Positions 14,669-22,320 of a stretch of DNA of 64,000 bases are shown here, piece by piece. Position 1 is the stretch's first letter. Each line of letters begins with the position of its first letter. The notes under the pieces are model-generated. The model did not search any database, had not been told where the DNA came from, and saw nothing but the letters and a program-made list of their open reading frames with translations. The DNA is from a virus, in IMG/VR virus record IMGVR_UViG_3300027806_000042, positions 1-64,000 of that record. One strand, 5' to 3'. The translations under genes and the position numbers were made by a program.

Positions 14669-14982
14669 TGCAATACTACTTCTATGCGGGTGAAGTTGAA
14701 AGATTCTTTGTTAGGTTAAATACCTTCAAGGAGGGGCGCCCAATTTGCCCGAATTGCGGCAGCTTTATTCCTGCCCATCCCGAGCATATTTTAGCTGAAG
14801 TGCCAATGCGAATGGCGATTGAGCGTTTTGTAGAGACTTCAGGGGAAAACCATCATCACCGCAAACGTGATCAACGTCATTTGGATTATATGGATGGCAA
14901 AGTTGATACCGCAAATCCAGAAAATTGTAATGGAACACATTGCTGCCAATGCGGCGCAAAAGCCATGAAGGACATGCCATGA
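14665..14982 (+). CDS. hypothetical protein with putative zinc-binding cysteines, 105 aa
   Basis: Contains CPNCGSFIP in the first half and CNGTHCCQCGAK near the C-terminus, which together could hold zinc. A His-rich stretch (NHHHRKRDQRH) lies between them. No catalytic domain recognised. Confidence 0.6.
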   Translation: MMQYYFYAGEVERFFVRLNTFKEGRPICPNCGSFIPAHPEHILAEVPMRMAIERFVETSGENHHHRKRDQRHLDYMDGKVDTANPENCNGTHCCQCGAKAMKDMP

Positions 14983-15128
14983 TCTTCTATTTTGCAATAG
15001 TCGGCTGCATAGCAGCACTAAGCCTATCATGGGCTGTATTTACAACCGATAAAGTTGAAAGGACGCTAGCCATCTACACATGCGTAGTGGCGTCTGGTTT
15101 GTTTATCTATTTAATCATGAAAGGATGA
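14979..15128 (+). CDS. small membrane protein, 49 aa
   Basis: Two hydrophobic helices (FYFAIVGCIAALSLSWAVF and LAIYTCVVASGLFIYLIM) around a short charged turn. Coupled to both neighbours by 4-bp overlaps. Function unknown. Confidence 0.55.
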   Translation: MIFYFAIVGCIAALSLSWAVFTTDKVERTLAIYTCVVASGLFIYLIMKG

Positions 15129-15238
15129 AGCCAATCAGCAGAAATAAAGCAGCCGTCCTTGTTCTTTTCATGGCCCTGTCAGGGTTCCTTGTCGGAAGCC
15201 TGAGCGTATGGTGGATTATGGAAACCTACTTTCTATAG
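15125..15238 (+). CDS. small membrane protein, 37 aa
   Basis: Starts in the ATGA of the previous gene. One hydrophobic helix (AAVLVLFMALSGFLVGSLSVW) after a basic N-terminus. Ends convergently with the RusA-like gene, overlapping its last 23 bp. Function unknown. Confidence 0.5.
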   Translation: MKPISRNKAAVLVLFMALSGFLVGSLSVWWIMETYFL

Positions 15239-15566
15239 TAATCTGCGCCCTTGGATTTTCCTTATCAATCCAATGGTATAGGTGCATCTCCCTGACCTGC
15301 CTATCATTCTGGTAAATGCGATCCTGCATTAAATCCAGAATCAAACTAGGGTCTAGGTCAGGGCGCTGACTGGCATACCAAATATGGATATGGGCAACTA
15401 ACTCTCCATCCAATAAGGTATCCAGCACGGGGCATTGCTTTATGAAGGCGTCACAATAAGCCAACGCCTTTGCAGACTTAATGGGGATGATACCCTTACC
15501 CCGCCGAACTAGCCTGCGACTATTAGCCTTAGACGCAGGTTCACCATAAATCATGAAAGTGACCAT
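15216..15566 (-). CDS. RusA-like Holliday junction resolvase, 116 aa
   Basis: RusA-family endonucleases cut four-way DNA junctions that arise in recombination and replication. The sequence begins MVTFMIYGEPASKANSRRLVR and has the acidic catalytic block RPDLDPSLILDLMQDRIYQNDRQV, equivalent to the family's DLDN ... D ... DD pattern. Length is about 120 aa, as expected. ATG 15566 has an AAGAGG ribosome site; a longer frame to 15647 would cross the divergent gene's promoter. It stands alone on the minus strand beside recombination genes. Confidence 0.85.
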   Translation of the reverse strand: MVTFMIYGEPASKANSRRLVRRGKGIIPIKSAKALAYCDAFIKQCPVLDTLLDGELVAHIHIWYASQRPDLDPSLILDLMQDRIYQNDRQVREMHLYHWIDKENPRAQITIESRFP

Positions 15567-15576
15567 AAAAAACCTC

Positions 15577-15605
15577 TTGCAATCCAATAAATGTTCCTGT
15601 ATATA
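15577..15605 (+). promoter_or_regulatory. candidate promoter of the recombination operon
   Basis: TTGCAA (15577-15582) and TATATA (15600-15605), spacer 17 bp, 22 bp before the nuclease start with its AAGGAG site. It would drive nuclease, ERF and SSB genes. Confidence 0.6.
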
Positions 15606-15627
15606 ACGCATAACAAGGAGACAGTAA

Positions 15628-16530
15628 ATGGCAAAACTAACCAACAAGTATGGGTTGCCTCAAACCCTTATGAACTATGCCAACCGAAACACCTATAGCC
15701 GTGGCAATGCCAATATCTCTGTCACTCAGTTGATTGGCAGCCCGCGCGTTAGGATGATGACTCAGAAGCATCAGGAAGAAATCGTTGAAGATGTTTCTGA
15801 CAGGCTTTGGGCCATCATCGGTAGCGCCCTGCATGAAGTGGTTGAGAAGGGTTCTGATGATGAACACCAAGCCGAGGAACGGTTGTTCATTGAAGTTGAC
15901 GGGTGGCGGATTAGCGGCGGCATTGATCTTCAGTCCATGAATCTTGATGAGGACGGGACTAGGACGTGCGCTATCAGCGATTACAAGCTGACCAGCACCT
16001 TTAACGTGATGAACCCTAAGCCGGATTGGGAGCGGCAGCTTAATTGCTATGCCCACCTTGTCAGGAAGGTTAAGGGGTTTGAAATCAAGCGCCTATCCAT
16101 CAATGCTATCATGCGGGATTGGATGCGCGCTAGGGCCAAGACTGACCAGAACTATCCCCAGGCTGCAATGCAGGTGATTGATATTCCTCTGTGGTCGCCG
16201 GAAGCAGCCGAGCAGTATTTCAATGAGCGGGTGAAGATTCACAAGGATGCCGAGGCCCTTATGGATTGGGGTGATACCCCGGAATGCACCCCGGAAGAAC
16301 GCTGGTATAGCCCCGGTCAGTTGGCCGTGATGAAGGATGGGCGGAAGCGGGCATTGAAATTGTTTGAACCCGAACATAAGGAAGAAGCCGAGGAATACGC
16401 AAAGGAAAACAAGGCAACGGTTGTAGAGAGGCCGGGCCAGAACAAGAAGTGTGAGGATTTTTGCGCTGTGTCTGAATGGTGTAGCCAATGGGCTGCATTG
16501 CGGGCGCAGGAAGAAGAAGGAAAGGAATAA
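15628..16530 (+). CDS. PD-(D/E)XK nuclease, 300 aa
   Basis: Resembles the RecB/Cas4-type exonucleases that make 3' single strands for annealing proteins. Motifs: IIGSALHEVVEKG (motif with the conserved His), RISGGIDLQS and AISDYKLTS (the D-x(n)-D-x-K core). A C-terminal CEDFCAVSEWCSQW could bind a metal or iron-sulphur cluster as in Cas4. The gene is two genes upstream of ERF, as expected for a phage recombination pair. Confidence 0.85.
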   Translation: MAKLTNKYGLPQTLMNYANRNTYSRGNANISVTQLIGSPRVRMMTQKHQEEIVEDVSDRLWAIIGSALHEVVEKGSDDEHQAEERLFIEVDGWRISGGIDLQSMNLDEDGTRTCAISDYKLTSTFNVMNPKPDWERQLNCYAHLVRKVKGFEIKRLSINAIMRDWMRARAKTDQNYPQAAMQVIDIPLWSPEAAEQYFNERVKIHKDAEALMDWGDTPECTPEERWYSPGQLAVMKDGRKRALKLFEPEHKEEAEEYAKENKATVVERPGQNKKCEDFCAVSEWCSQWAALRAQEEEGKE

Positions 16531-16532
16531 CC

Positions 16533-16850
16533 ATGTCTAACAAGGAGAATGAAATGAAGAACGTGATTATTGATGGCGTTGAATATGCGCCAGTTAATGC
16601 AGCCAAGGGCAGCCGCGCCGTGGTTGTGGTTGACCGGGGTTGGATTTTTGCGGGCGATGTTACCCGCAAGGATGGCCGCATCATGCTTACTCGTGCGCTG
16701 CATGTGTTTAAGTGGGAGTCAGTTGGCTTTGCCGGGATGATTGATAATCCCAAGAAGGCCAAGGCCGATCTTCGCCCTGTTGCTGATGTTGATATTCCCG
16801 ATGGTTCTGAGATTTTTTGCGTCCCCGTTTCTGATGGGTGGGGTTTGTGA
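16533..16850 (+). CDS. hypothetical protein, DUF6948-like, 105 aa
   Basis: The core AVVVVDRGWIFAGDVTRKDGRIMLTRALHVFKW is reminiscent of the small beta-rich domain of DUF6948; the match is from memory and approximate. It ends in VPVSDGWGL and overlaps the next gene by one base. Role unknown, probably linked to recombination or replication by context. Confidence 0.65.
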   Translation: MSNKENEMKNVIIDGVEYAPVNAAKGSRAVVVVDRGWIFAGDVTRKDGRIMLTRALHVFKWESVGFAGMIDNPKKAKADLRPVADVDIPDGSEIFCVPVSDGWGL

Positions 16851-17164
16851 TGGACTCTGCTTTTAGGCCAGTCGGCTCCGGCTACGGCTCCGGCGACGGC
16901 GACGGCTACGGCGACGGCGACGGCTACGGCAACGGCTGCGGCTATGGCTACGGCACCCGCGACGGCTCCGGCTGCGGCTATGGCTACGGCACCCGCGACG
17001 GCTCCGGCTACGGCTACGGCTCCGACTACGGCTACGGCAACGGCTATGGCAACGGCGACGGTAGCAGCTACTTCTACGGCGACGGCTCCGGCGACGGCTA
17101 CGGCTCCGGCTACGGCACAATCACACTAAACCGGCGCAATGCGCGAAAGGCTAAAAATGTCTAA
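16850..17164 (+). CDS. Gly/Asp/Tyr-rich repeat protein, 104 aa
   Basis: Residues ~5-92 are repeats of GDG, GYG and GSG. They are encoded by alternating ggctac, ggcgac and ggctcc hexamers, with two larger direct repeats (GYGYGTRDGSG). No membrane segment or catalytic motif. The region is probably disordered or forms a glycine-rich beta-roll; Asp spacing could allow calcium binding. It lies between nuclease and ERF genes in the same operon and is joined to both neighbours by overlaps, so it is likely translated. Confidence 0.7.
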   Translation: MDSAFRPVGSGYGSGDGDGYGDGDGYGNGCGYGYGTRDGSGCGYGYGTRDGSGYGYGSDYGYGNGYGNGDGSSYFYGDGSGDGYGSGYGTITLNRRNARKAKNV

Positions 17165-17828
17165 CATCACAAAGGCCATTGTGGCTGTAACAGGTGAAGT
17201 CAATTCACTTGCAAAGGGTGTAAAGAACCAACACGGGGGATATAACTATGTCCCCATTGATAACTACTACGCCGAAGTGGGGAAGGTCGCAGCCAAGCAT
17301 GGCCTGACTTGGGTTCTCAAGGTGGTCAACTTTGAGCATCTTCCCAATCTTGGAAAGTCAGGCGCCATTAACTTCACTTACAACGTGGACATTTTTCATT
17401 CCAGTGGGGATGAAAAGCTAAACTTCACGTCCCTGAATATCCTGCACCCAATTCAAGGGGCGCAGTCTGCCGGTTCAGCCATGTCCTATGCAGACAAGAT
17501 TTTCATGCGGCAGTTGTTCAAGGTTGAAACCGGCGAACAGGATGCAGACGCCACCAATCCAAACGACTTGAACGGTAAGCCAGAAGCCCCCAAGGCCGAG
17601 GCGCCCAAGCCTGCCTTGAGTAAGGAAGATGAAGAAACCCTTGTCGCCTGGATTGATACCACCATCAAGACCTTCCTTCCTGATGTCAGGACGGACGATG
17701 AGTTGAAGGGATTTTGGTCAGACAACAAGAATGGAGCAATCAAGCGCGTGAGGGACTTTAGTGAGGAAGCCTATAACGGACTTCTAAGCGCCTTCACCGC
17801 CCGTCGAAATGAATTGAAAGGATCATAA
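17157..17828 (+). CDS. erf: ERF family single-strand annealing protein, 223 aa
   Basis: Anneals complementary single strands in phage recombination. The N-terminal two thirds fit ERF: GYNYVPIDNYYAEVGKVAAKHGL, then GAQSAGSAMSYADKIFMRQLFKVETGEQDADA, which is the family's G-A-SYA-R-L-tGE-D signature. A Pro/Lys/Ala linker (~145-160) separates a small helical C-terminal domain. The size is typical. It is directly followed by an SSB-like gene, a common pairing. Confidence 0.9.
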   Translation: MSNITKAIVAVTGEVNSLAKGVKNQHGGYNYVPIDNYYAEVGKVAAKHGLTWVLKVVNFEHLPNLGKSGAINFTYNVDIFHSSGDEKLNFTSLNILHPIQGAQSAGSAMSYADKIFMRQLFKVETGEQDADATNPNDLNGKPEAPKAEAPKPALSKEDEETLVAWIDTTIKTFLPDVRTDDELKGFWSDNKNGAIKRVRDFSEEAYNGLLSAFTARRNELKGS

Positions 17829-17830
17829 GC

Positions 17831-18109
17831 ATGAGCAATTACCCGCCCGGTGGCGTCCTGTTCCATCAGGATAAAAAGACAAACCCCAAGGCGCCGGACT
17901 ATACCGGCAACTTGGAAATCTCTCGGGATACCCTGAATCACCTCGTTGCAATGGCAAAGAAGGAGCAACCCCTGAAGATGCAGCTTTCAGGATGGAAGAA
18001 GCCCACCAAGAATGGTGGCACATTCCTCTCCCTGGTCGCGGCAAAGCCGTATGAAAAGAATTCTGGTGGTTCATCGTCCCGTGACGATGATGATTCTGTG
18101 CCTTTTTGA
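17831..18109 (+). CDS. small single-stranded DNA-binding protein, 92 aa
   Basis: The sequence GVLFHQDKKTNPKAPDYTGNLEI, then KMQLSGWKK-T-GGTFLSL, is a conserved phage pattern. It ends in an acidic tail, DDDDSVPF, equivalent to the protein-binding tail of bacterial SSB. It probably coats single strands for ERF and the replication machinery. Shorter than bacterial SSB (about 170 aa). Confidence 0.75.
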   Translation: MSNYPPGGVLFHQDKKTNPKAPDYTGNLEISRDTLNHLVAMAKKEQPLKMQLSGWKKPTKNGGTFLSLVAAKPYEKNSGGSSSRDDDDSVPF

Positions 18110-18120
18110 TAGGGAAAACC

Positions 18121-18495
18121 ATGGACGTAGTTTTTTTTGAGAAGTTTGCACATTTGGTTGCGGAAAACGACCGCCTCCAAGATGCGCTTGCTTCAATGAA
18201 GCGGCAGCGAGACCGCCTTCTAGGCGCGCTTGAAGCCGACCCAGCATACCAAAATAAGGAAAATGACCATTGGCAATTTTTGGCTAGGCAACATGCGGGC
18301 GCCTCTAATGAGGCTCAAGCTAGTGCAAAACAAGCAAACGAAGCAGTCATTAAATTGCGTTCCGCAATTAAGGACGCGCTTTCATTGAAGCAAGGAGTAT
18401 CTTCTTCTGCTTCTTTGATCCTTGAGGAAGTTTTGAAGGAAACTATTTCCTTCGCTGACGAAAGTGAGTTTGAGAATTACTCTGATGAAGAGTAG
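18121..18495 (+). CDS. coiled-coil hypothetical protein, 124 aa
   Basis: ATG 18121 behind AGGGAAAA is preferred to an in-frame TTG at 18106. Mostly alpha-helical heptads (KFAHLVAENDRLQDALASMKRQRDRLL) and an acidic C-terminus. No domain recognised. Confidence 0.65.
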   Translation: MDVVFFEKFAHLVAENDRLQDALASMKRQRDRLLGALEADPAYQNKENDHWQFLARQHAGASNEAQASAKQANEAVIKLRSAIKDALSLKQGVSSSASLILEEVLKETISFADESEFENYSDEE

Positions 18496-18772
18496 GCGCT
18501 ACCGGAGCAAGGCGTATCTCTCAAAGGTCAGGCAGCATGGTTGCCTGATCTGCGATAGGTGGTCGCAGGCTCACCACCTCATGTTCGCGGAACCTTCCGC
18601 AATGGGGCTGAAATCAGGGGATGATTGGGCCGTGCCTTTGTGCGCCGAACATCATCTGGAATTACATATGTTTGGAGATGAAAAGACATGGTGGGACTTG
18701 AAGGGGATCAACCCGTTAGATTGGTGCGAGTCTATGCGGAAGCACCGGACGGATGGATCAAGCGAGAGTTAG
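18485..18772 (+). CDS. HNH-type putative nuclease, DUF968-like, 95 aa
   Basis: Features CLICDRWSQAHHLMFAE, GLKSGDDWAVPLCAEHHLELHMFGDEKTWW and INPLDW. These are the cysteine pair, AHH and C--HH-ELH spacing of small HNH/DUF968 phage proteins that probably cut DNA. ATG 18485 is used because the longer frame starts inside the previous gene. It belongs to the recombination cluster. Confidence 0.8.
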   Translation: MKSRRYRSKAYLSKVRQHGCLICDRWSQAHHLMFAEPSAMGLKSGDDWAVPLCAEHHLELHMFGDEKTWWDLKGINPLDWCESMRKHRTDGSSES

Positions 18773-18864
18773 ACCTTCTGCCCAGGCCAGATAAAGAATG
18801 GGAGGCAGGTGATCTTATCGGCCTCTTAGACGGGAAATGGGTTCCCATTGAAAATGGCAAATGA
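18688..18864 (+). CDS. small hypothetical protein, 58 aa
   Basis: Overlaps the HNH gene by 85 bp in another frame. The text is protein-like: VRVYAEAPDGWIKRELDLLPRPDKEWEAGDLIGLL and WVPIENGK. The part beyond 18772 would otherwise be an unexplained gap, so I retain it; the exact start is uncertain and could be a GTG near 18725. Confidence 0.5.
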   Translation: MVGLEGDQPVRLVRVYAEAPDGWIKRELDLLPRPDKEWEAGDLIGLLDGKWVPIENGK

Positions 18865-18899
18865 CTTGCCAGTTTCGGCTTTAATTACAGGAGTAAAGA

Positions 18900-19151
18900 A
18901 TGGAAATCGAGATTGAAAAGGGTATTGAAATACCTATTCCACATGCAGAAAAAATGACGCCTATCAATCGTTCAATTCTGCATACTATGAAGATCATGAA
19001 CGTAGGGGAGTCCTTCTTTGTCCAAAAGAAATACCAAGCGGCATGTGTCTTTGTATCGGTCCATGGCCGGAAACTTTTTCGTAAATTTACCGTGAAGCGG
19101 CAACATACAGGATTGGAAGGCGAGGGGGTACGGATATGGCGCACGGAGTAG
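18900..19151 (+). CDS. hypothetical protein, 83 aa
   Basis: CAGGAG precedes the ATG. Pattern: EKGIEIPIPHAEK, MNVGESFFVQKKYQ, KLFRKFTVKRQ and a terminal VRIWRTE. This matches a very common small phage family (P-x-MxVGDSFF ... F--R ... R-WR) of unknown function, possibly DNA-binding. Confidence 0.75.
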   Translation: MEIEIEKGIEIPIPHAEKMTPINRSILHTMKIMNVGESFFVQKKYQAACVFVSVHGRKLFRKFTVKRQHTGLEGEGVRIWRTE

Positions 19152-19369
19152 TGGCACACACCAAGGAACTCATTGCGGCTGCCATGCTTCGCAACGGGTT
19201 TGATGCCGCTTCCAAAGCGGTAGCTAGTGGGGAACTGTATCTACACAATGTCAACAAGTGTGTGGAAACATGGGTTTCCTATGAGCAGGACAAGGATAGA
19301 TTTTGGGATAGTATCGGCGCCTGCTGGTATAAAGCAGCCCGCAAACTTAGCCCCAGGACTTGGGAATGA
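19136..19369 (+). CDS. hypothetical protein, 77 aa
   Basis: Overlaps the previous gene by 16 bp. Helical and Trp-containing (VETWVSYEQDKDRFWDSIGACWYKAARKL). No domain recognised. Coupled to the next gene by ATGA. Confidence 0.6.
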   Translation: MAHGVVAHTKELIAAAMLRNGFDAASKAVASGELYLHNVNKCVETWVSYEQDKDRFWDSIGACWYKAARKLSPRTWE

Positions 19370-19560
19370 TCCCGGCTCTATCTGGCTTGGCGGCATGGGT
19401 ATATGACATGAACCTCTGCCCTAGGGAAAGGAAATGTCTGCTGCTTACACCGGCTGGTGTGGCAGTCATTGGCTGCATCAAAGACGACACCAAGGGGTAT
19501 ATCGCTTGGTCGCCTTTGCCGGATAGGGATAAAGAGAAAGAAAAGGAACTTGGAATATGA
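19366..19560 (+). CDS. hypothetical protein, 64 aa
   Basis: Starts in the ATGA at 19366; an upstream in-frame TTG is less likely. Contains CPRERKCLLLTPAGVAVIGCI, possibly two short strands with cysteines, and a Lys/Glu-rich tail. Function unknown. Confidence 0.55.
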   Translation: MIPALSGLAAWVYDMNLCPRERKCLLLTPAGVAVIGCIKDDTKGYIAWSPLPDRDKEKEKELGI

Positions 19561-19937
19561 GCATCTTTGACGATCAGGCAGACTTCATGGCGGCTTGCGG
19601 TCAAACCGTGGATCGGTTTAACGCAAAGCAAGCCAATATGTATGCCGAACTAATCCGTGAGGAAACCGAGGAGTTTAAGGAAGCCTTTGCGGAACGCGAC
19701 ATTGCCGATGCAATCATTGATATTATCGTGGTTTGCATTGGTTATGGCCTATCCCGTGGCTGGCCCATGAAGGAACTGTGGGATGCTGTGCATGTTTCTA
19801 ACATGGCTAAGGTTGATCCTGAAACGGGCTTGGTAACTCGCCGGTCAGACGGGAAGATTCTGAAGCCTACTGGTTGGGCGCCCCCTAACCTTCAACGGGT
19901 TCTTGACGAGCATGAGGCCCGCAATGGGGGCAACTGA
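19557..19937 (+). CDS. MazG-like nucleotide pyrophosphohydrolase, 126 aa
   Basis: All-alpha NTP pyrophosphohydrolases cleave NTPs to NMP and pyrophosphate. The metal-binding pattern EELIREETEEF-EA--ERD-AD-IID is present as LIREETEEFKEAFAERDIADAIIDIIVV. The C-terminal VDPETGLVTRRSDGKILKPTGWAPPNL is typical of phage phosphoribosyl-ATP pyrophosphohydrolase-like members. It could sanitise nucleotide pools or lower ppGpp-like signals. Coupled to its neighbours by overlaps. Confidence 0.85.
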   Translation: MSIFDDQADFMAACGQTVDRFNAKQANMYAELIREETEEFKEAFAERDIADAIIDIIVVCIGYGLSRGWPMKELWDAVHVSNMAKVDPETGLVTRRSDGKILKPTGWAPPNLQRVLDEHEARNGGN

Positions 19938-20175
19938 AACGGTAGCGCCTGTGACTTTGTTTAAGGTAACAAAGATGGCGCCCCTAATCACTAAGACAAA
20001 TGGAGCATTTGATAACCCACCAAAGGATACGTGGGATGCCATTCTGTTCCAGTTTAGTGCAAATGAAGATGAGTGGTTTATCAGCACCCCTATTCGTTCC
20101 GATAAACCGCAAACCTTTAGGATTATAACTGACGAGCAATGGAGAAACTCGGAGATTATTGATGGTGAAGGCTAA
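19924..20175 (+). CDS. hypothetical protein, 83 aa
   Basis: Overlaps the end of the MazG-like gene by 14 bp. Beta-rich, with WDAILFQFSANEDEWFISTP and QTFRIITDEQW. An internal ATG at 19975 is an alternative start. No family recognised. Confidence 0.55.
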   Translation: MGATETVAPVTLFKVTKMAPLITKTNGAFDNPPKDTWDAILFQFSANEDEWFISTPIRSDKPQTFRIITDEQWRNSEIIDGEG

Positions 20176-20593
20176 AGATGCAGCCATGTCGTTTGAAGCC
20201 GTGAAGGTTTCAATGCGGCAGGATGGCAAGGGTAGTTACATCACCCTTGCTATCCATCCTCACCAAGTCCCCCTGGACCTGTTCGCAGCGCCAGCGGGTT
20301 CTAGGTTTGGCTGCGCCTTGGTTCACATTGACGAGAACGAAGAACCCGTTAGGGGACGGGACGCAGAAGAAGGGGATAAGGCCATAGCTTCTGCCGGTAT
20401 GCTTTGCCGGAATCTAAGGTTCCAGCAATGGATACACCGGGAGGGCTTAGCCCTAGATATTTCCGAGGATGGCGCCATAGCTGCGCTACGGGAGCATTGC
20501 GGCATTACCAGCCGCACGGAGTTAAAGACTAACCGGGAAGCCAGGAAGGTATTTCTGGAACTCGCCCAACAATTTCAAACCGCAAAACTCTAG
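20162..20593 (+). CDS. hypothetical phage protein, 143 aa
   Basis: ATG 20162 has GGAG 7 bases upstream; ATG 20186 (MSFEAVKVSMRQD) is an alternative that begins the conserved-looking part. It contains VSMRQDGKGSYITLAIHPHQVP, FGCALVHIDENEEP and a helical C-terminal domain (ALREHCGITSRTELKTNREARKVF). The pattern is familiar from other phages but has no assigned function. Confidence 0.7.
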   Translation: MVKAKDAAMSFEAVKVSMRQDGKGSYITLAIHPHQVPLDLFAAPAGSRFGCALVHIDENEEPVRGRDAEEGDKAIASAGMLCRNLRFQQWIHREGLALDISEDGAIAALREHCGITSRTELKTNREARKVFLELAQQFQTAKL

Positions 20594-20602
20594 GAGAACA
20601 TC

Positions 20603-20884
20603 ATGCAAGCAGCACCCTTTCTGGATAAGGTCAAGGAAATTGTCTCCGGTCCACGAGAAAAGGAATACGGGGACAAGACAGCAAACCACAACTGGATTGC
20701 CACCCTTTGGAATTTCTGGCTACAGCAGCGCCCGCAGCAGGAATATCTCAGCGCCTATGATGTGGCGATGATGATGCTACTGGTGAAGATTGCCCGGCTT
20801 ATGCAAACCCCAGGCCATCAGGATAGTCATATTGATATTGCTGGCTATGTAGCCATTATGGAAGAGGTAACTCCCCGTGGATAA
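20603..20884 (+). CDS. DUF6378-like protein, 93 aa
   Basis: The motif GPREKEYGDKTANHNWIATLW, followed by LSAYDVAMMMLLVKIARL and DSHIDIAGYVAIME, matches the small helical DUF6378 domain (R--EYGD ... D-A-mM-LKIAR ... D-GY). It is found near nucleotide-metabolism genes in phages; biochemical role not established. Confidence 0.8.
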   Translation: MQAAPFLDKVKEIVSGPREKEYGDKTANHNWIATLWNFWLQQRPQQEYLSAYDVAMMMLLVKIARLMQTPGHQDSHIDIAGYVAIMEEVTPRG

Positions 20885-21155
20885 GGAAGAAGCATATATC
20901 CTGTCTATGCGTGATGTGATGTTGAACTTCATGCACCAGAACAATCGGGACGTTGAAACTTCTCCTTGCGTGGTTATGGGAACCATCTACGCAATTATGA
21001 TCTTCATGCAGCAAACCACGGAAGAAACTGAGGTTGCTCAAGCGGTCAGGGAAGTGACTGATTTCTTTATGGAAACCAGCAAGCAGTTATTGGCAGTATT
21101 GCCGCAACCATCCGAGGATGCCGTGATGTACCACGGCCCACCCGGCAACGCATAG
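20877..21155 (+). CDS. hypothetical protein, GTG start, 92 aa
   Basis: GTG at 20877 overlaps the previous stop by 8 bp; ATG 20907 is a possible alternative. Helical and Met-rich (MRDVMLNFMHQNN, GTIYAIMIFMQQTTEE). No family recognised. Confidence 0.55.
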   Translation: MDKEEAYILSMRDVMLNFMHQNNRDVETSPCVVMGTIYAIMIFMQQTTEETEVAQAVREVTDFFMETSKQLLAVLPQPSEDAVMYHGPPGNA

Positions 21156-21165
21156 GAGAAATAAA

Positions 21166-21447
21166 ATGACTTTTTTGAAAGTGAATTGTTTGGTCTTGAA
21201 TCCAGAACTTGGAGATGAAAAGAAAACCCAAGACAAAACAACTCTAGTCCTCGTCAATTTAGATGCCATTGACGCCATAGAGGAAGATAAAGGAAGTCAC
21301 TACCATGAAGGCAAGAATCTTTCTATGATTCAACTGAAAGGCGACTCAAGAATCTGTGCCATTGGATCGGTGGAAGAAATCGCTCACAAGATTGAGACAG
21401 ATAAAAGCCGCTTTGTAATTGACCTAACCACACCAAAATCAGAATAG
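21166..21447 (+). CDS. hypothetical protein, 93 aa
   Basis: AGGAG precedes the ATG by 7 bases. Beta-strand-rich (TLVLVNLDAIDAIEED, LSMIQLKGDSRICAIGSVEEIA), suggesting a small beta-sandwich. Function unknown. Confidence 0.6.
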   Translation: MTFLKVNCLVLNPELGDEKKTQDKTTLVLVNLDAIDAIEEDKGSHYHEGKNLSMIQLKGDSRICAIGSVEEIAHKIETDKSRFVIDLTTPKSE

Positions 21448-21455
21448 GAAGCCCC

Positions 21456-21812
21456 ATGCAATTTGACTGTGAATCAACCGCGTCCACCACCGGATGCGAG
21501 GTTAGAGCGCGCCTTGTCGAAACAGGCTGGATTCCCCCTGAGAAGGCCGCTGAGGCGGTTGTGGATTTCCAGCTAAAGCAGGACTATCACCTAGCCCTAC
21601 TAGCCCTAGACGGGCAGTTTGTGGCGGCGGAAGAAGGCAGCCTAGCCGGGCGGGTTGTGAAGCTGCTGCGCCAGTTGGATGAGCAGCATAACGCCGGTCT
21701 TGTGGAGGCATCATTGGTCGCCACTGAGCGGAACAATGAAGGCAATCCCATTTGGCCGGATGGTCAGGCTATCGCCAATATCATTTTGGCTTTGCGCCGG
21801 AGGGTGACATGA
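21456..21812 (+). CDS. hypothetical protein, 118 aa
   Basis: Helical protein with repeated alanine and leucine pairs (YHLALLALDGQF, GRVVKLLRQLDEQH) and an INIILALRRR-like end. No domain recognised. Joined to the next gene by ATGA. Confidence 0.6.
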   Translation: MQFDCESTASTTGCEVRARLVETGWIPPEKAAEAVVDFQLKQDYHLALLALDGQFVAAEEGSLAGRVVKLLRQLDEQHNAGLVEASLVATERNNEGNPIWPDGQAIANIILALRRRVT

Positions 21813-21979
21813 AAGATGAAGAATACCGCGCGCTTGTTGCTGCTGGCCCTGCCGTGGTGATGGTGGCGAAGGAAGATATGCTGAAGCTGTTGGAGCGGTT
21901 GATTATTACCGAAAAGCAAAGGCAGAGTTTATATCTGCAACTTTCTTTGGTAAACCGCTCTATCCTTGACAACGATTAA
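21809..21979 (+). CDS. small hypothetical protein, 56 aa
   Basis: Start in the ATGA overlap. One helix-rich region (EEYRALVAAGPAVVMVAKEDMLKLLERL). No known family. Confidence 0.5.
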   Translation: MKDEEYRALVAAGPAVVMVAKEDMLKLLERLIITEKQRQSLYLQLSLVNRSILDND

Positions 21980-22002
21980 CTCCAAACATGAAAGGAAATC
22001 AA

Positions 22003-22296
22003 ATGTCTGAATCCAAAAATCCCTGGCCACTTATTGGGTGTGGAGTCCATAAATACGAACGAAAAAATGGCAAACTCTATGTTGCGAATCAAGGGGCTGT
22101 CGTGATGGAAAGAGATGGCCTTATTTTGATTGAGTGGTTTGATTGGATTTTGGGGGAACCACTTTATGCAACATGGCATGAGTTAATTGGTTGTTCAGAT
22201 GACGAAGAATGGAGATTCTTTGAAAATGTTGAGTGCATGAATGGATACTACCAGTCACACAAACACATCATCGAAGAGCCAATCAGCAATTCGTGA
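22003..22296 (+). CDS. hypothetical protein, 97 aa
   Basis: ATG 22003 is favoured by GAAAGGAAA just upstream; ATG 21988 is in frame. Acidic, Trp-rich (LILIEWFDWILGEPLYATWHELIG). No domain recognised. AT-rich compared with its neighbours. Confidence 0.55.
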   Translation: MSESKNPWPLIGCGVHKYERKNGKLYVANQGAVVMERDGLILIEWFDWILGEPLYATWHELIGCSDDEEWRFFENVECMNGYYQSHKHIIEEPISNS

Positions 22297-22320
22297 CAAC
22301 GATTAACCCAAGAGAAAGCC

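Noticed and set aside
16863-17120. Arg/Ser-rich frame opposite the Gly/Tyr repeat gene
   Set aside because: Shadow of the hexamer repeat, no ribosome site, opposite to the operon.
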